From: Prevotella sp. Rep29
GTDB lineage: Bacteria; Bacteroidota; Bacteroidia; Bacteroidales; Bacteroidaceae
DNA length: 64,000 nt
Direction: 5' to 3'
Assembly: GCF_019551475.1 (NCBI RefSeq)
Contig: NZ_CP047159.1
Coordinates: forward strand, 124,001-188,000
Shown here: piece by piece, positions 36,326 through 44,184 of the stretch
Position numbering within the stretch: position 1 is the stretch's first letter
Layout: each line of letters begins with the position of its first letter
Program-made: the position numbers and the translations under genes
The notes under the pieces: model-generated
What the model saw: the letters and a program-made list of their open reading frames with translations, nothing else
Database searches by the model: none
What the model was told of the DNA's origin: nothing

Positions 36326-37579
36326 TCACACCTCCATCAACCACTTCCACACCGGCACCACGGGTATCCCCCCTTCTGTGCCCTCCTCATCATACGTAAT
36401 CAGCAGACACTTCCAATCCTCATGTGCCTTAGTATATTTCACTAGTGGCGGCACCTCCCTGTTGTAAGTGGTCTCCTCCTTGATGCTGTACGACACCTGG
36501 ATGGCTAACTTCTTATCAGGCACTATAAAATCTATCTCTTTGTCAGCATTCAGATAATACACATTCTCCTTGCCGTATCGTCTGAATAGTTCCACCGCCA
36601 CCATGTTTTCCAGTAGCGACGTCTCTGAGTTCATCAAGAACAGATTCAGCAATCCGTTGTCTATAAAATAATACTTCTTTTGCATCTCCTTTTCAGTCAG
36701 CTTACCCACCTCGTTCTCCATGGGCAGTATCAGCCAACTGTCAGCGGCATACCCCGCATAGTCTATCGTAGTAGGCACACTGATGGACGACCCCGTCGAC
36801 ATAATCACATTCTTCAGCCTATTATATGACAGAGGCTGCTTCACGCTCTCTGCCATTTTCTTAATCAGGATGTTCAACACCCTGTCGTTCTTAATGTTGT
36901 TTCGAGCACAGATGTCACCAAGGTAAATCTTCTGGTACAGGCTCGACAGCATAGCCCGCTTGTTCTTAAACGACAGGATCTCTGGCAGACCGCCGTAATA
37001 GAAGTACTCATTAAGATGTCGTTTTACTTCGCTTCTCTGAATCGTGTCATACTCCCAATGGTCTTTCAGTTCTACCTGCTGCGCTGCTAGATACTCTCTG
37101 AATGAATATGGGTACGCATCATAGATAAAGAACCGGCCGCCCAACGTAGTTGCCACCTCTTTACTCAGCATCTTCGCATTGCTACCCGTCACATACACCC
37201 TGTATTTCGCATCAGCCAACCTCCGCACAAACTTATCCCAGTGTGGAATGTTCTGCACCTCATCCAGAAACACCACAGGCTTCTTGCCATACAGTTCCAT
37301 ATGTGCCTCCAGCAGACTGTTGAAGTCATCCGTCTGAAATTCAGCTAGACGCTCATCCTCAAAGTCCACAAACAATATCTCGTCCCATCCCTTTCCGGTA
37401 GCCTGCAACTGACGCACACGCTGATACAGCAAGTACGACTTACCCGCATGTCTCACGCCAACTATCACATAGTTCCCGTTCTCCTCGAATTCTACGGGAC
37501 GGTTCACAATCACCGCCTCATCCACCTCGCGTTGCTTACTAATCAAGCATTGTTTGATGACATCTTTACTTATACTCAT
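36326..37579 (-). CDS. ATPase of the AAA_14/DUF4143 family
   Basis: 417 residues. Walker A IVGVRHAGKSYLLYQRV near residues 36-52; Walker B KKPVVFLDEVQNIPHWDKFV; sensor VYVTGSNAKML; then the winged helix and restriction-nuclease-like DUF4143 tail YFIDNGLLNLFL...LLENMVAVELFRRYG...NADKEIDFIVPDKKLAIQVSYS, with E...D...Q-x-S positions. The family is very common in Bacteroidetes, and its biochemical role is uncertain. It is the first gene after a -7 box, which places it at the head of the STAND operon. Confidence 0.88.
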   Translation of the reverse strand: MSISKDVIKQCLISKQREVDEAVIVNRPVEFEENGNYVIVGVRHAGKSYLLYQRVRQLQATGKGWDEILFVDFEDERLAEFQTDDFNSLLEAHMELYGKKPVVFLDEVQNIPHWDKFVRRLADAKYRVYVTGSNAKMLSKEVATTLGGRFFIYDAYPYSFREYLAAQQVELKDHWEYDTIQRSEVKRHLNEYFYYGGLPEILSFKNKRAMLSSLYQKIYLGDICARNNIKNDRVLNILIKKMAESVKQPLSYNRLKNVIMSTGSSISVPTTIDYAGYAADSWLILPMENEVGKLTEKEMQKKYYFIDNGLLNLFLMNSETSLLENMVAVELFRRYGKENVYYLNADKEIDFIVPDKKLAIQVSYSIKEETTYNREVPPLVKYTKAHEDWKCLLITYDEEGTEGGIPVVPVWKWLMEV

Positions 37580-37627
37580 ATAAATTATATTTAATAAGAA
37601 TTGGGCAATTTTGTTAAGTTTGGCTTA

Positions 37628-37635
37628 CAAAGTTA
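37628..37635 (-). promoter_or_regulatory. -7 box for the ATPase/DUF4393/SIR2/TIR-STAND operon
   Basis: Reads TAACTTTG on the reverse strand, about 49 nt upstream of the ATG at 37579. No clear -33 box. Confidence 0.5.
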
Positions 37636-37732
37636 AGCATTTTCTATAAAACAGAATTAATAAACCCTGATTTTTTGCAATATTTTCACCTTTTTTATCA
37701 CAAAACCATGATTTTCCCTGGCTATTCTTATA

Positions 37733-37922
37733 CTAGGGAGTGTTTATTGTATTTGGTGTTGCCCTAAACACTTCTGTCAGATATGACACGATTCTTCTAC
37801 CTCGTTGCCACTTTGAACTCTTGGATGTCATGAACTTCTTTTCCTCACGATAGATGAAGGTGTCAACCCTTTGGACAAGAGAATACTTATAATTCTTTCC
37901 AACAAAATCGTAGATAATACGG
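37733..37922 (-). pseudogene. Short protein-like remnant
   Basis: The reverse strand is open for about 60 codons without an ATG at its start, including VVYIRIIYDFVGKNYKYSLV and KWQRGRRIVSYLTEVFRAT, then TAG at 37733-37735. The composition looks coding. I do not recognise it; it is likely a fragment of a lost gene at the cargo/mobilization boundary. The stretch 37580-38247 otherwise has only control sequences. Confidence 0.3.
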
Positions 37923-37995
37923 ATGTAAACGACAAAGAGTCATATTGTGTCTTACTTGTCTTGTTATGACTCACGAATCTCCCAGATTCAAAATG

Positions 37996-38027
37996 TTGGT
38001 TCTAATTGCCCTCCTCGTTAGAACCAA
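37996..38027. repeat. Inverted repeat upstream of the element 2 HTH gene
   Basis: TTGGTTCTAA and TTAGAACCAA form a perfect 10-bp inverted repeat with a 12-nt spacer. Related to 10112-10143 in element 1, at the same place relative to the HTH gene. It is a candidate operator. Confidence 0.5.
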
Positions 38028-38094
38028 TTTTGAAAAGTAAGGGCAAAAACGGCTGGTTTTTGATGCGATTTTCTTCTTGGAGCTTGCAGCACTC

Positions 38095-38102
38095 TAATTT
38101 TG
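38095..38102 (+). promoter_or_regulatory. -7 box for the element 2 HTH/mobilization module
   Basis: TAATTTTG, about 145 nt upstream of the ATG at 38248. It follows the inverted repeat. Confidence 0.45.
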
Positions 38103-38247
38103 CATTCGATTTCGTGGCGGTGCCTCAGATTACAGGATTGTCGGACGCGACACTTCATTAAATCTGAAATGCAAAAGGATCCGTGCATAAGGTGCCAAGC
38201 GGATGAGAGATAACAAACAAAACTTTCACTTCAAAAAAAACGTGATT

Positions 38248-38589
38248 ATGCAATCTGAAAATAGGATCTTAGGTAACCAACTGGTTGTAATGTCGAGGGA
38301 AGACCTTGACGCTTTGGTAAACGAGATGGCCCAAAACATCGTAGCAGCTCAAACTAAGAACGCACAGAATGACTTGGAGACATGGATGAATGTCCCGGAA
38401 GGAGAACGATTCATCACTCGTGAAGAAGCCGCTCGAATACTGCATGTGAACTTCACCACCCTATGGCGATGGGACAAGCAGGGCCACCTCCATTCCAGAA
38501 AGATTGGAGGCCGTCGGGTGATGTACAAATATAGTGATGTCCTGGCATTGCTTAATGGTGAAACAAAAGATGTGTCCAAAAATGAGTGA
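38248..38589 (+). CDS. Excisionase/MerR-like HTH protein of the mobile element (element 2)
   Basis: 113 residues from the ATG at 38248; the frame extends upstream to 38203, but the start chosen aligns with the element 1 paralogue (10491). ILGNQLVVMSREDLDALVNEM is followed by the HTH FITREEAARILHVNFTTLWRWDKQGHLHSRKIGGRRVMYKYSDVL. It heads the mobilization genes of element 2 and overlaps the DUF3987 gene by 8 nt. Probable roles are control of excision or replication. Confidence 0.85.
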   Translation: MQSENRILGNQLVVMSREDLDALVNEMAQNIVAAQTKNAQNDLETWMNVPEGERFITREEAARILHVNFTTLWRWDKQGHLHSRKIGGRRVMYKYSDVLALLNGETKDVSKNE

Positions 38590-40003
38590 GCAAGTCATGC
38601 CATTTGTGGGAGGACAGCCCGACTTCCTCTCTATGGTTAATGCCGAGGTGGAGAAGGTGGAGCCTGTTATCAAGGCTTCGCTTACTTCTCCGGAAGAACA
38701 ACTGCCATTCCTTGTACCTCCTGAGACATTGCCTACTCCTTCTGGCAAACCGAAAGGGGGGCAGCACTTGAAAGCCTCGGATTTCACCGAGCCGACTCTT
38801 CCTGTTGATTGGCTATCACAATCTGTACAAGACTATATCCGAACTGTTGCAGAATCGTACGGATGCCCACAGGACTTTGTTGTTGCCATCTGTTTGACTA
38901 CAGCAGGCATCGCTGCAGGGAAGAAAGTGCAGCTCGTCACCAACCCATATGCCAATTATCCTTGTGACTTTATCTGTATGGTAGGTAAGCCGAGTCGTAA
39001 CAAAACAGGACCATTGAAGGAAGTCACCAATCCTCTTCGGGAACACGACAAAGCAAACTTTGCCAAGTATTCAAAAGCAAAAGCGGTCTATGACCAAAGC
39101 AAACGGGAGGACAGAAACTATAGCGGTGAACAACCGATATTTCACCAACGAGTGGCTGGGGACAGTTCACCAGAGTCACGTAACGCATTATTGGCACAAG
39201 GTGATATGCTTATCATTGTCGCTGACGAGCTGAAATCTTTCATTGATTCTTTCGGTCGTTACTCTAAAGGTGGTAATGGTTCGGGAGCCGAGGTGTCTCA
39301 ACTGCTGTCAACTTGGTCGAATGTCAGCTTCACCATCAATCGAAAGTCAGAAGACACCAAGCTTGTCGATGACCCAGCCATGAGTATCATTGGTGGCATT
39401 CAACCAGGACCACTCGGTAAGACTTTTGGCACCGATGCCTTGATGGATTCGGGCTTTACCCAACGTTTTCTTTTCGTCTATCCTGATAAGGCAGAGTTTA
39501 TCAAGAGACAGGACCGTAGACGGATGACACAGGAAATGCGTGACAGTTGGGGTGACATCATCGGAAAACTGTTCGGCATGGAAACATTGGTACTCCAGCT
39601 ATCCCATGAGGCAGAAAGACTCTACGCTGACTACGCTGATGCCAATGACATGAAGGCTGATGCTGAAGAGGATGACTACATCGGTGGTATGAGACAGAAG
39701 ATGAACATCCATGTGCTGTGGCTGGCTATCATGGCACATCTGCTGTCTGACCATTGGAACGAGCCTGTTATCACAGGTGAGGGCATGGAATATGCCATTC
39801 GCATTGCTGATTACTTTACCCAGATTCATGTTGAACGCATCTATCCTTTGTTGCGAGGCTCGGCAGCCACACAGCGTCCGATGACCAACGGCGACCTGCT
39901 TCGGGCTGTCAGTCGGCAGTTCAAAATCAAGTCGCAGAACTCTCTTGCCGAAGTCCTCGGTGTGTCACAGCAGTATGTCAATAAAATACTAAAGGAGCAA
40001 TGA
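38582..40003 (+). CDS. DUF3987 protein (mobile-element primase/helicase-like)
   Basis: 473 residues from the ATG at 38582, which overlaps the preceding stop. Landmarks: VDWLSQSVQDYIRTVAESYGCP near residue 80, FICMVGKPSRNKTGP (a P-loop-like turn), LIIVADELKSFIDSFGRY (Walker B-like) and STWSNVSFTINRKSE followed by AMSIIGGIQPG. This is DUF3987, which in Bacteroides elements accompanies VirE-N/PriCT proteins in replication of the excised circle. C-terminus carries a small HTH (SQNSLAEVLGVSQQYVNKILKE). Confidence 0.85.
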   Translation: MSEQVMPFVGGQPDFLSMVNAEVEKVEPVIKASLTSPEEQLPFLVPPETLPTPSGKPKGGQHLKASDFTEPTLPVDWLSQSVQDYIRTVAESYGCPQDFVVAICLTTAGIAAGKKVQLVTNPYANYPCDFICMVGKPSRNKTGPLKEVTNPLREHDKANFAKYSKAKAVYDQSKREDRNYSGEQPIFHQRVAGDSSPESRNALLAQGDMLIIVADELKSFIDSFGRYSKGGNGSGAEVSQLLSTWSNVSFTINRKSEDTKLVDDPAMSIIGGIQPGPLGKTFGTDALMDSGFTQRFLFVYPDKAEFIKRQDRRRMTQEMRDSWGDIIGKLFGMETLVLQLSHEAERLYADYADANDMKADAEEDDYIGGMRQKMNIHVLWLAIMAHLLSDHWNEPVITGEGMEYAIRIADYFTQIHVERIYPLLRGSAATQRPMTNGDLLRAVSRQFKIKSQNSLAEVLGVSQQYVNKILKEQ

Positions 40004-40158
40004 TGGTTGTAGTTGTAGATGTCAGTAATAGCCTATGGATAAAGGGCGCAAGCCAACAACTACCCTACAACCAAGGTGCTCTTATCTCCATCATGGAATC
40101 TCATCTATATGGTTGTACCCTTGTTGTAGCATTAAGCCCCGTATTTACAAGACTTTAA
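40000..40158 (+). CDS. Possible small coupled ORF in a GTTGTA-rich stretch
   Basis: A 52-codon frame starts at ATG 40000, overlapping the DUF3987 stop in ATGA. AAAGGAG at 39991-39997 is a good Shine-Dalgarno sequence, rare in this phylum. The peptide starts MMVVVVDVSNSLWIKG. However, the DNA is rich in GTTGTAG and its complement CTACAAC (40006-40020, 40065-40071, 40123-40135 and 40164-40180), so the stretch may be a cis-acting repeat site, such as iterons, rather than a gene. Confidence 0.3.
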   Translation: MMVVVVDVSNSLWIKGASQQLPYNQGALISIMESHLYGCTLVVALSPVFTRL

Positions 40159-40201
40159 GCCAAGCTACAACTACAACAACTAACTTAAATTTTGAATAAC
40201 G

Positions 40202-41080
40202 ATGAAAAGTTTATTTGATACGAAGATTAGCTATTATAGAAACGTGGAAGACAATGTCGGCTCGGAAATTTCCCTGCGTGACTTCCTCTTCAACGACCAA
40301 CACAAGGAACAGATTGAGTATATCCGTTCCATATCGGATGAAGATAAACAAAAGCGCTTGAAGTTGCAACTGCCCGTGGCAACCATCTCAGGCACATTTG
40401 CCCCTACATGTAAGGCGGAAAACCTCGTGGCCCACTCGAACCTTCTCTGTATTGACATCGACAAGAAAGACAACATGGACGTTGACTGGTTCGATGACCT
40501 GAAGCATGAGTGGCATAACATCCCCCAGATACTCTATGCGGGCCGCAGCATCCGTGGCAAAGGCTGGTTTGCCATCTTCCGCATTGCCTATCCTGATAAG
40601 CACGAGGATCAGTTCGAAGCCCTGAAACGTGACTTCGCCAACAGCGGACTAATCATTGACAAAGCATGCAAGAACGTGAACAGGATGCGCTTCATCTCCT
40701 ACGACCCAGAGCCGTATGTGAATGAAGATGCTACATTATATACTAAGGTGTGGGTGGAACCCAAACCGGCATACCAGAGTTCCAGTGCATATAGTGGTGA
40801 CGACATTGAACAGGTCGAGAAGTGCTGCCATATAATTGAAGACCGTAGCATCGACATTACCGCCACCTACGATGAATGGTTCCATGTGGGTGCAGCCTTG
40901 GCATCACTTGGTGAATGTGGACGTAGTCTGTTCCATATGGTCAGTTCGCAAAATGCGAAGTACAAAGCATCTGAGACAGACAAGAAGTTCGACAATCTTC
41001 TGCGCAATGTCAGCAATATCAAGATCGGTACGTTCTTCCATATCTGTTCACAGCATGGAATCAACTGGAAGGAGGGCTGA
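40202..41080 (+). CDS. VirE N-terminal/BT4734-type protein with PriCT-like C-terminus
   Basis: 292 residues. The N-terminal half SLFDTKISYYRNVEDNVGSEISLRDFL and GTFAPTCKAENLVAHSNLLCIDIDKKDN with RSIRGKGWFAIFRIAYPDKHEDQF is the BT4734/VirE-N domain, a primase-related fold. The C-terminal part (IEDRSIDITATYDEWFHVGAALASLGECGRSLFHMVS) is the PriCT-2-like segment. These proteins act in replication of Bacteroidales mobilizable elements. The gene is 2 nt upstream of a toprim-like protein. Confidence 0.85.
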   Translation: MKSLFDTKISYYRNVEDNVGSEISLRDFLFNDQHKEQIEYIRSISDEDKQKRLKLQLPVATISGTFAPTCKAENLVAHSNLLCIDIDKKDNMDVDWFDDLKHEWHNIPQILYAGRSIRGKGWFAIFRIAYPDKHEDQFEALKRDFANSGLIIDKACKNVNRMRFISYDPEPYVNEDATLYTKVWVEPKPAYQSSSAYSGDDIEQVEKCCHIIEDRSIDITATYDEWFHVGAALASLGECGRSLFHMVSSQNAKYKASETDKKFDNLLRNVSNIKIGTFFHICSQHGINWKEG

Positions 41081-41082
41081 TT

Positions 41083-41994
41083 ATGAACACGGAGATAACA
41101 AGTTTCAATAGCACATTCTTTGAATACCTTTGTGGTTTCATCTGGTTTGACCAAGATAAGTTAGAGGCTCTGATGAAACGCTATCCAATTGGTGCGACAG
41201 AGCAAGGCGAACCAATATTCTGGCACATTAATGCAGAACGTAAGATTACCAATGGTCATATCCTTACAATGGACAGCGAAACAGGTAAGGTCTATGACGA
41301 CAGTTGGTATTATCAAGACGGGCGACCGACTTGCTTGTTTGGTGAGCACTTGCTCAATGCATTCCCCACCCAGACGGTTGCACTGGTGACGGATGAACTG
41401 ACTGCTGCCGTTATGAGTTGCTTTCCAACGCCATACGTTTGGCTTGCAACTGGAAAAGAACAAGCGACTCCCTCCGATTTGCTTCCACTCGTAGGTAAAT
41501 CTGTGGTTGTGTTTCCTGACAAAGGTGAGTACTGCAAATGGCAGGAAATGCTGCAAGCAGTTCCCAATCTCCAGTTTCATCTCTCAGATGTGATGGAGAA
41601 AGTACAAGGCGATTGCCACAACATTGCCCAGATGGTTCTCAGCCAGCAACCCCTACACCCAACCGAAGAAGAAGCTGCTTTGATGAGAATGGAGGATGCC
41701 AATCCCAACATCGCACTGCTCGTCAAGGCACTTAATCTGGAGGTGGTGGGTGTTTCTTCCATCGACGAAGATGCGATGAAACCAATATCCAAATCTGAGG
41801 TAAAAACAGAACCACCTCCACAAATAGAGGATGACGACGCCATGAAATCATTCCTGATGGTACAGGAAAAACGATGGCACGGCAGGAATCTAGAATGCCA
41901 CAAATGCTCTCGTTCCCATGAGGGAATCAATGGGACATATTGTGATGAACTCCATCAATATGTCGAATATGGAAAAGGCAATTGCGGCAGATGA
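41083..41994 (+). CDS. DUF6371/TOPRIM-like mobile-element protein
   Basis: 303 residues. WDRINGHILTM-like phrasing (ERKITNGHILTMDSETGKVYDD) and VALVTDELTAAVMSCFPTPYVWLATGKEQATP...VGKSVVVFPDKGEYCKWQEM follow a toprim-like pattern (E, then D-x-G). In related elements a DUF6371 protein with a zinc-binding N-terminus complements the VirE-N primase. The C-terminus has a small Cys pattern (LECHKCSRSHEGINGTYCDELHQYVEYGKGNC). Ends the replication gene set, just before the putative oriT. Confidence 0.7.
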   Translation: MNTEITSFNSTFFEYLCGFIWFDQDKLEALMKRYPIGATEQGEPIFWHINAERKITNGHILTMDSETGKVYDDSWYYQDGRPTCLFGEHLLNAFPTQTVALVTDELTAAVMSCFPTPYVWLATGKEQATPSDLLPLVGKSVVVFPDKGEYCKWQEMLQAVPNLQFHLSDVMEKVQGDCHNIAQMVLSQQPLHPTEEEAALMRMEDANPNIALLVKALNLEVVGVSSIDEDAMKPISKSEVKTEPPPQIEDDDAMKSFLMVQEKRWHGRNLECHKCSRSHEGINGTYCDELHQYVEYGKGNCGR

Positions 41995-42054
41995 ACTTGT
42001 TCATCAAAGGAGCCAAAATCGAATAGAGGGAAGAGAGTGATTCTACGAATCGCA

Positions 42055-42128
42055 TAGCCTAATATGCGTTAACTTCCATTAACGCGAGTGGGTGAGGCTG
42101 TTATTGTTATCCCGTTCGGGGAGCAAGC
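42055..42128. other. Putative oriT of element 2
   Basis: TAGCCTAAT, then GCGTTAA-CTTCCA-TTAACGC (42066-42085), then GGGAGCAAGCTC, directly upstream of the mobV gene. The same order with different arm bases is found in element 1 (12615-12690). Relaxases of the MobV family nick next to such inverted repeats. Confidence 0.6.
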
Positions 42129-42179
42129 TCAGAAAAAGAACATCAATTACAAACAACATCAATCAAAAAACAAAGCATT

Positions 42180-43637
42180 ATGAACAAGAAACAGGTAATG
42201 GACATACGTCCAAACTCTGATGGCATCAGCCAGGCAGAGAGTAACGAACAACAGCGAAACTGGAGCAAAGACTTCCTTCAGAAGAAATCCAATGACCCGA
42301 TGGCGAACTATGACCCGACACGAACACACCTGAATTTTGAGGTGGTTCGTGGTAGCATAGTCCAGCCTATCGACAAGTCGAAGTCCATCATGAAGATGAT
42401 GGCTGACAATCTTGCAGCACGTGGAATCAAAGACCCTAATGCCCGAGAGGATGTCCGTCGTCGGCAGAACACGCTGGCCCAATTTATCTTTGGCGGAAGC
42501 CGAGAACGTATGAACGAACTCGCCTTTGGCAACCAGACATTGAACCTTGGCAAAGGGGCTGACAACTCCCACCTGACACGGAACAATGACATCGAGGAAT
42601 GGGCTAAAGATGTATATGCTTTTGTTGCCCATCGTTTCGGCGAGGAGAACATCGTCAGCTTCTACGTCCATCTTGACGAGACCAATGTTCATGCACATTG
42701 TACACTTATTCCACTTGATCAGAAGAAGAACCGTATTTCGTGGCGTTCTGTATTTGGTCAAAACAGGTATGAGATGGGGCAGCTGTTTTCCCAACTGCAC
42801 GATGAGTTCTCAAAAGAGGTTAGTATGAAGTGGGGACTGGAACGAGGCGACAGCATCAGAGAAACTGGTGCCCGTCACCGATCCACTTATGAATACAAGC
42901 GGGAACTTGTTAATGACGTGAACCAGCTTGAAAGTCGGAAGGTTGGTTTGGCTGCCGACATCCGACAAGAAGAACGCAAACTGAAAAGTCTGACAACAAT
43001 GATAGCCAATCTTCGGGAGCGTCGTGCATCTATCCAGCGAGAGATAGACGAAATTGCCCGTAGCTTAGGTGAGGAAGGTACGGACAACATTCTTCTGACA
43101 GCCCGTATTAAGAACCTTCGCCAAGAGATGGAAGACATTGACAGCAAAATTGCTGAACGCTCCAAAATGCTAGAAGAAACGAGTGCCAGCCTTAAGAATA
43201 TTCGAGAAGAACTATTTGATATGAAACGAGAGCACCAAAGAGCCTTGGAAAGAGAAGGAGATGATATTGACAGGGAGGCGACACACGTCCGTATGGGAAT
43301 CAACAGTACCTACAATATGATGTTGGCTACGACTATGCAGGAAATTATCCCAACCCTAAACGATAAGCAACGTGACATCTTACGAGAGAAGGGTTATTAT
43401 GACCTTGCCGAAAACGTTCAAAATATAGCCAACTGTGCCATGTTACTGGCTATCAACTATGTCAAACAAGCCACGGATTACGCAGAATCATGCGGTGGCG
43501 GTGGTGTGTCTAACTTGTCTGGGTGGGGACAGAAGAAGGATGAAGATGATGTTCAATGGTGGGTGCGTTGTATCGCTACGGCTGCCGCAATGGTTAAACC
43601 AAGAGGGAAAAAACAGTCTGCAGGAGTAGGAAGATAA
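42180..43637 (+). CDS. mobV: MobV-family relaxase
   Basis: 485 residues. The relaxase region contains the metal-binding motif III FYVHLDETNVHAHCTLIPLD and motif RISWRSVFGQNRYEMGQLFSQLHDEF. A long coiled coil (about 240-360; LRQEMEDIDSKIAERSKMLEETSASLKNI) follows. MobV relaxases nick oriT and pilot the strand into a recipient, using the conjugation machinery of a helper element. No type IV secretion genes are in this window, so element 2 is mobilizable rather than self-transmissible. Confidence 0.92.
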   Translation: MNKKQVMDIRPNSDGISQAESNEQQRNWSKDFLQKKSNDPMANYDPTRTHLNFEVVRGSIVQPIDKSKSIMKMMADNLAARGIKDPNAREDVRRRQNTLAQFIFGGSRERMNELAFGNQTLNLGKGADNSHLTRNNDIEEWAKDVYAFVAHRFGEENIVSFYVHLDETNVHAHCTLIPLDQKKNRISWRSVFGQNRYEMGQLFSQLHDEFSKEVSMKWGLERGDSIRETGARHRSTYEYKRELVNDVNQLESRKVGLAADIRQEERKLKSLTTMIANLRERRASIQREIDEIARSLGEEGTDNILLTARIKNLRQEMEDIDSKIAERSKMLEETSASLKNIREELFDMKREHQRALEREGDDIDREATHVRMGINSTYNMMLATTMQEIIPTLNDKQRDILREKGYYDLAENVQNIANCAMLLAINYVKQATDYAESCGGGGVSNLSGWGQKKDEDDVQWWVRCIATAAAMVKPRGKKQSAGVGR

Positions 43638-43645
43638 AAAGTTAC

Positions 43646-43696
43646 GCCCGAATAAATCTCTTGTTGTGGGAATCATTCGGGCACGCAAACTTTTTT
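43646..43696 (+). terminator. Candidate terminator after mobV
   Basis: GCCCGAAT (43646-43653) pairs with ATTCGGGC (43675-43682), and a TTTTTT run follows at 43691-43696. The 8-nt gap between stem and T-run makes it a weak intrinsic terminator. Confidence 0.45.
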
Positions 43697-43745
43697 ATAC
43701 ACAAGTGTATAAGCAATAAGACCTCTTAAAATAGTTCTCCGAAAT

Positions 43746-43777
43746 TTTGGTCAGTTATACGAAAAAGTGTACCTTTG
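43746..43777 (+). promoter_or_regulatory. Promoter of the tRNA-sensing leader and RNA ligase operon
   Basis: TTTG at 43746-43749 and TACCTTTG at 43770-43777 are separated by 20 nt, an excellent match to the Bacteroidetes -33/-7 consensus. Transcription should start near 43784, about 30 nt upstream of the leader ORF. Confidence 0.75.
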
Positions 43778-43813
43778 CAGTCAATTTTACGAAAATCCAT
43801 AAAAATAGCAGTA

Positions 43814-43978
43814 ATGCAGAGACAGAAATTTAACATATTAGGCGGACTGAACATTCAGAGCACATGGTGCCTTGAATGCGATTCCTATATGCATACGTCA
43901 AGCATTGCTGCACCACGCTATTCAGATAGGAAGGCTTTCCATATTGCACGAGGAGGGAGTGGATTACTCCTGACATAA
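43814..43978 (+). CDS. Leader peptide rich in Trp/Cys/Ser/Tyr/Met/His codons
   Basis: A 54-residue ORF between a strong promoter and an intrinsic terminator. Codons 18-30 (43865-43903) encode WCLECDSYMHTSS. Seven of the eight tRNAs of the nearby array decode codons in this run: TGG, TGC, TAT, ATG, CAT, TCA and AGC. The eighth, Phe, decodes TTC at codon 42, followed by another CAT. Residues before the run (MQRQKFNILGGLNIQST) and after it look ordinary. Nothing suggests a stable folded protein. I read it as the sensor of a transcription attenuator: slow decoding of the run would leave 43935-43941 free to pair with the terminator. An alternative is a small protein of unknown function. The frame is also open upstream to 43775, but those codons overlap the -7 box. 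Confidence 0.65.
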   Translation: MQRQKFNILGGLNIQSTWCLECDSYMHTSSIAAPRYSDRKAFHIARGGSGLLLT

Positions 43979-44043
43979 TTGTACGTGCAAACACGAGATT
44001 AACGAAGTGGTTGGAAAGTCAGCAATGCTTTCCAACCATTTTT
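43935..44043 (+). promoter_or_regulatory. Attenuator: antiterminator segment and terminator before the RNA ligase gene
   Basis: TGGTTGGAAAG (44008-44018) and CTTTCCAACCA (44028-44038) form an 11-bp stem with a 9-nt loop, followed by TTTTT (44039-44043). CTTTCCA at 43935-43941, inside the leader ORF, can pair with TGGAAAG (44012-44018) of the terminator 5' arm, so the two structures exclude each other. No separate -7 box that I trust lies between 44044 and the ligase ATG at 44185, so ligase expression probably depends on reading through this terminator. Confidence 0.7.
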
Positions 44044-44184
44044 CGTTTGTGCCTATCACAACCATGAACACTGTCGACTTACCACCGACAAGACTTCTCC
44101 TCATCGGCCTGGCCTACGGCACAATATGTAGTCAATCAATTATTAACCGCGCAGCGATGCGCAAAAACAAGAAGGAACAAAGAA

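Noticed and set aside
43780..44050. A retron msr-msd or other reverse-transcriptase-linked RNA
   Set aside because: No reverse transcriptase gene with a YxDD motif is found in the window, and the leader reads as an ORF followed by a terminator.
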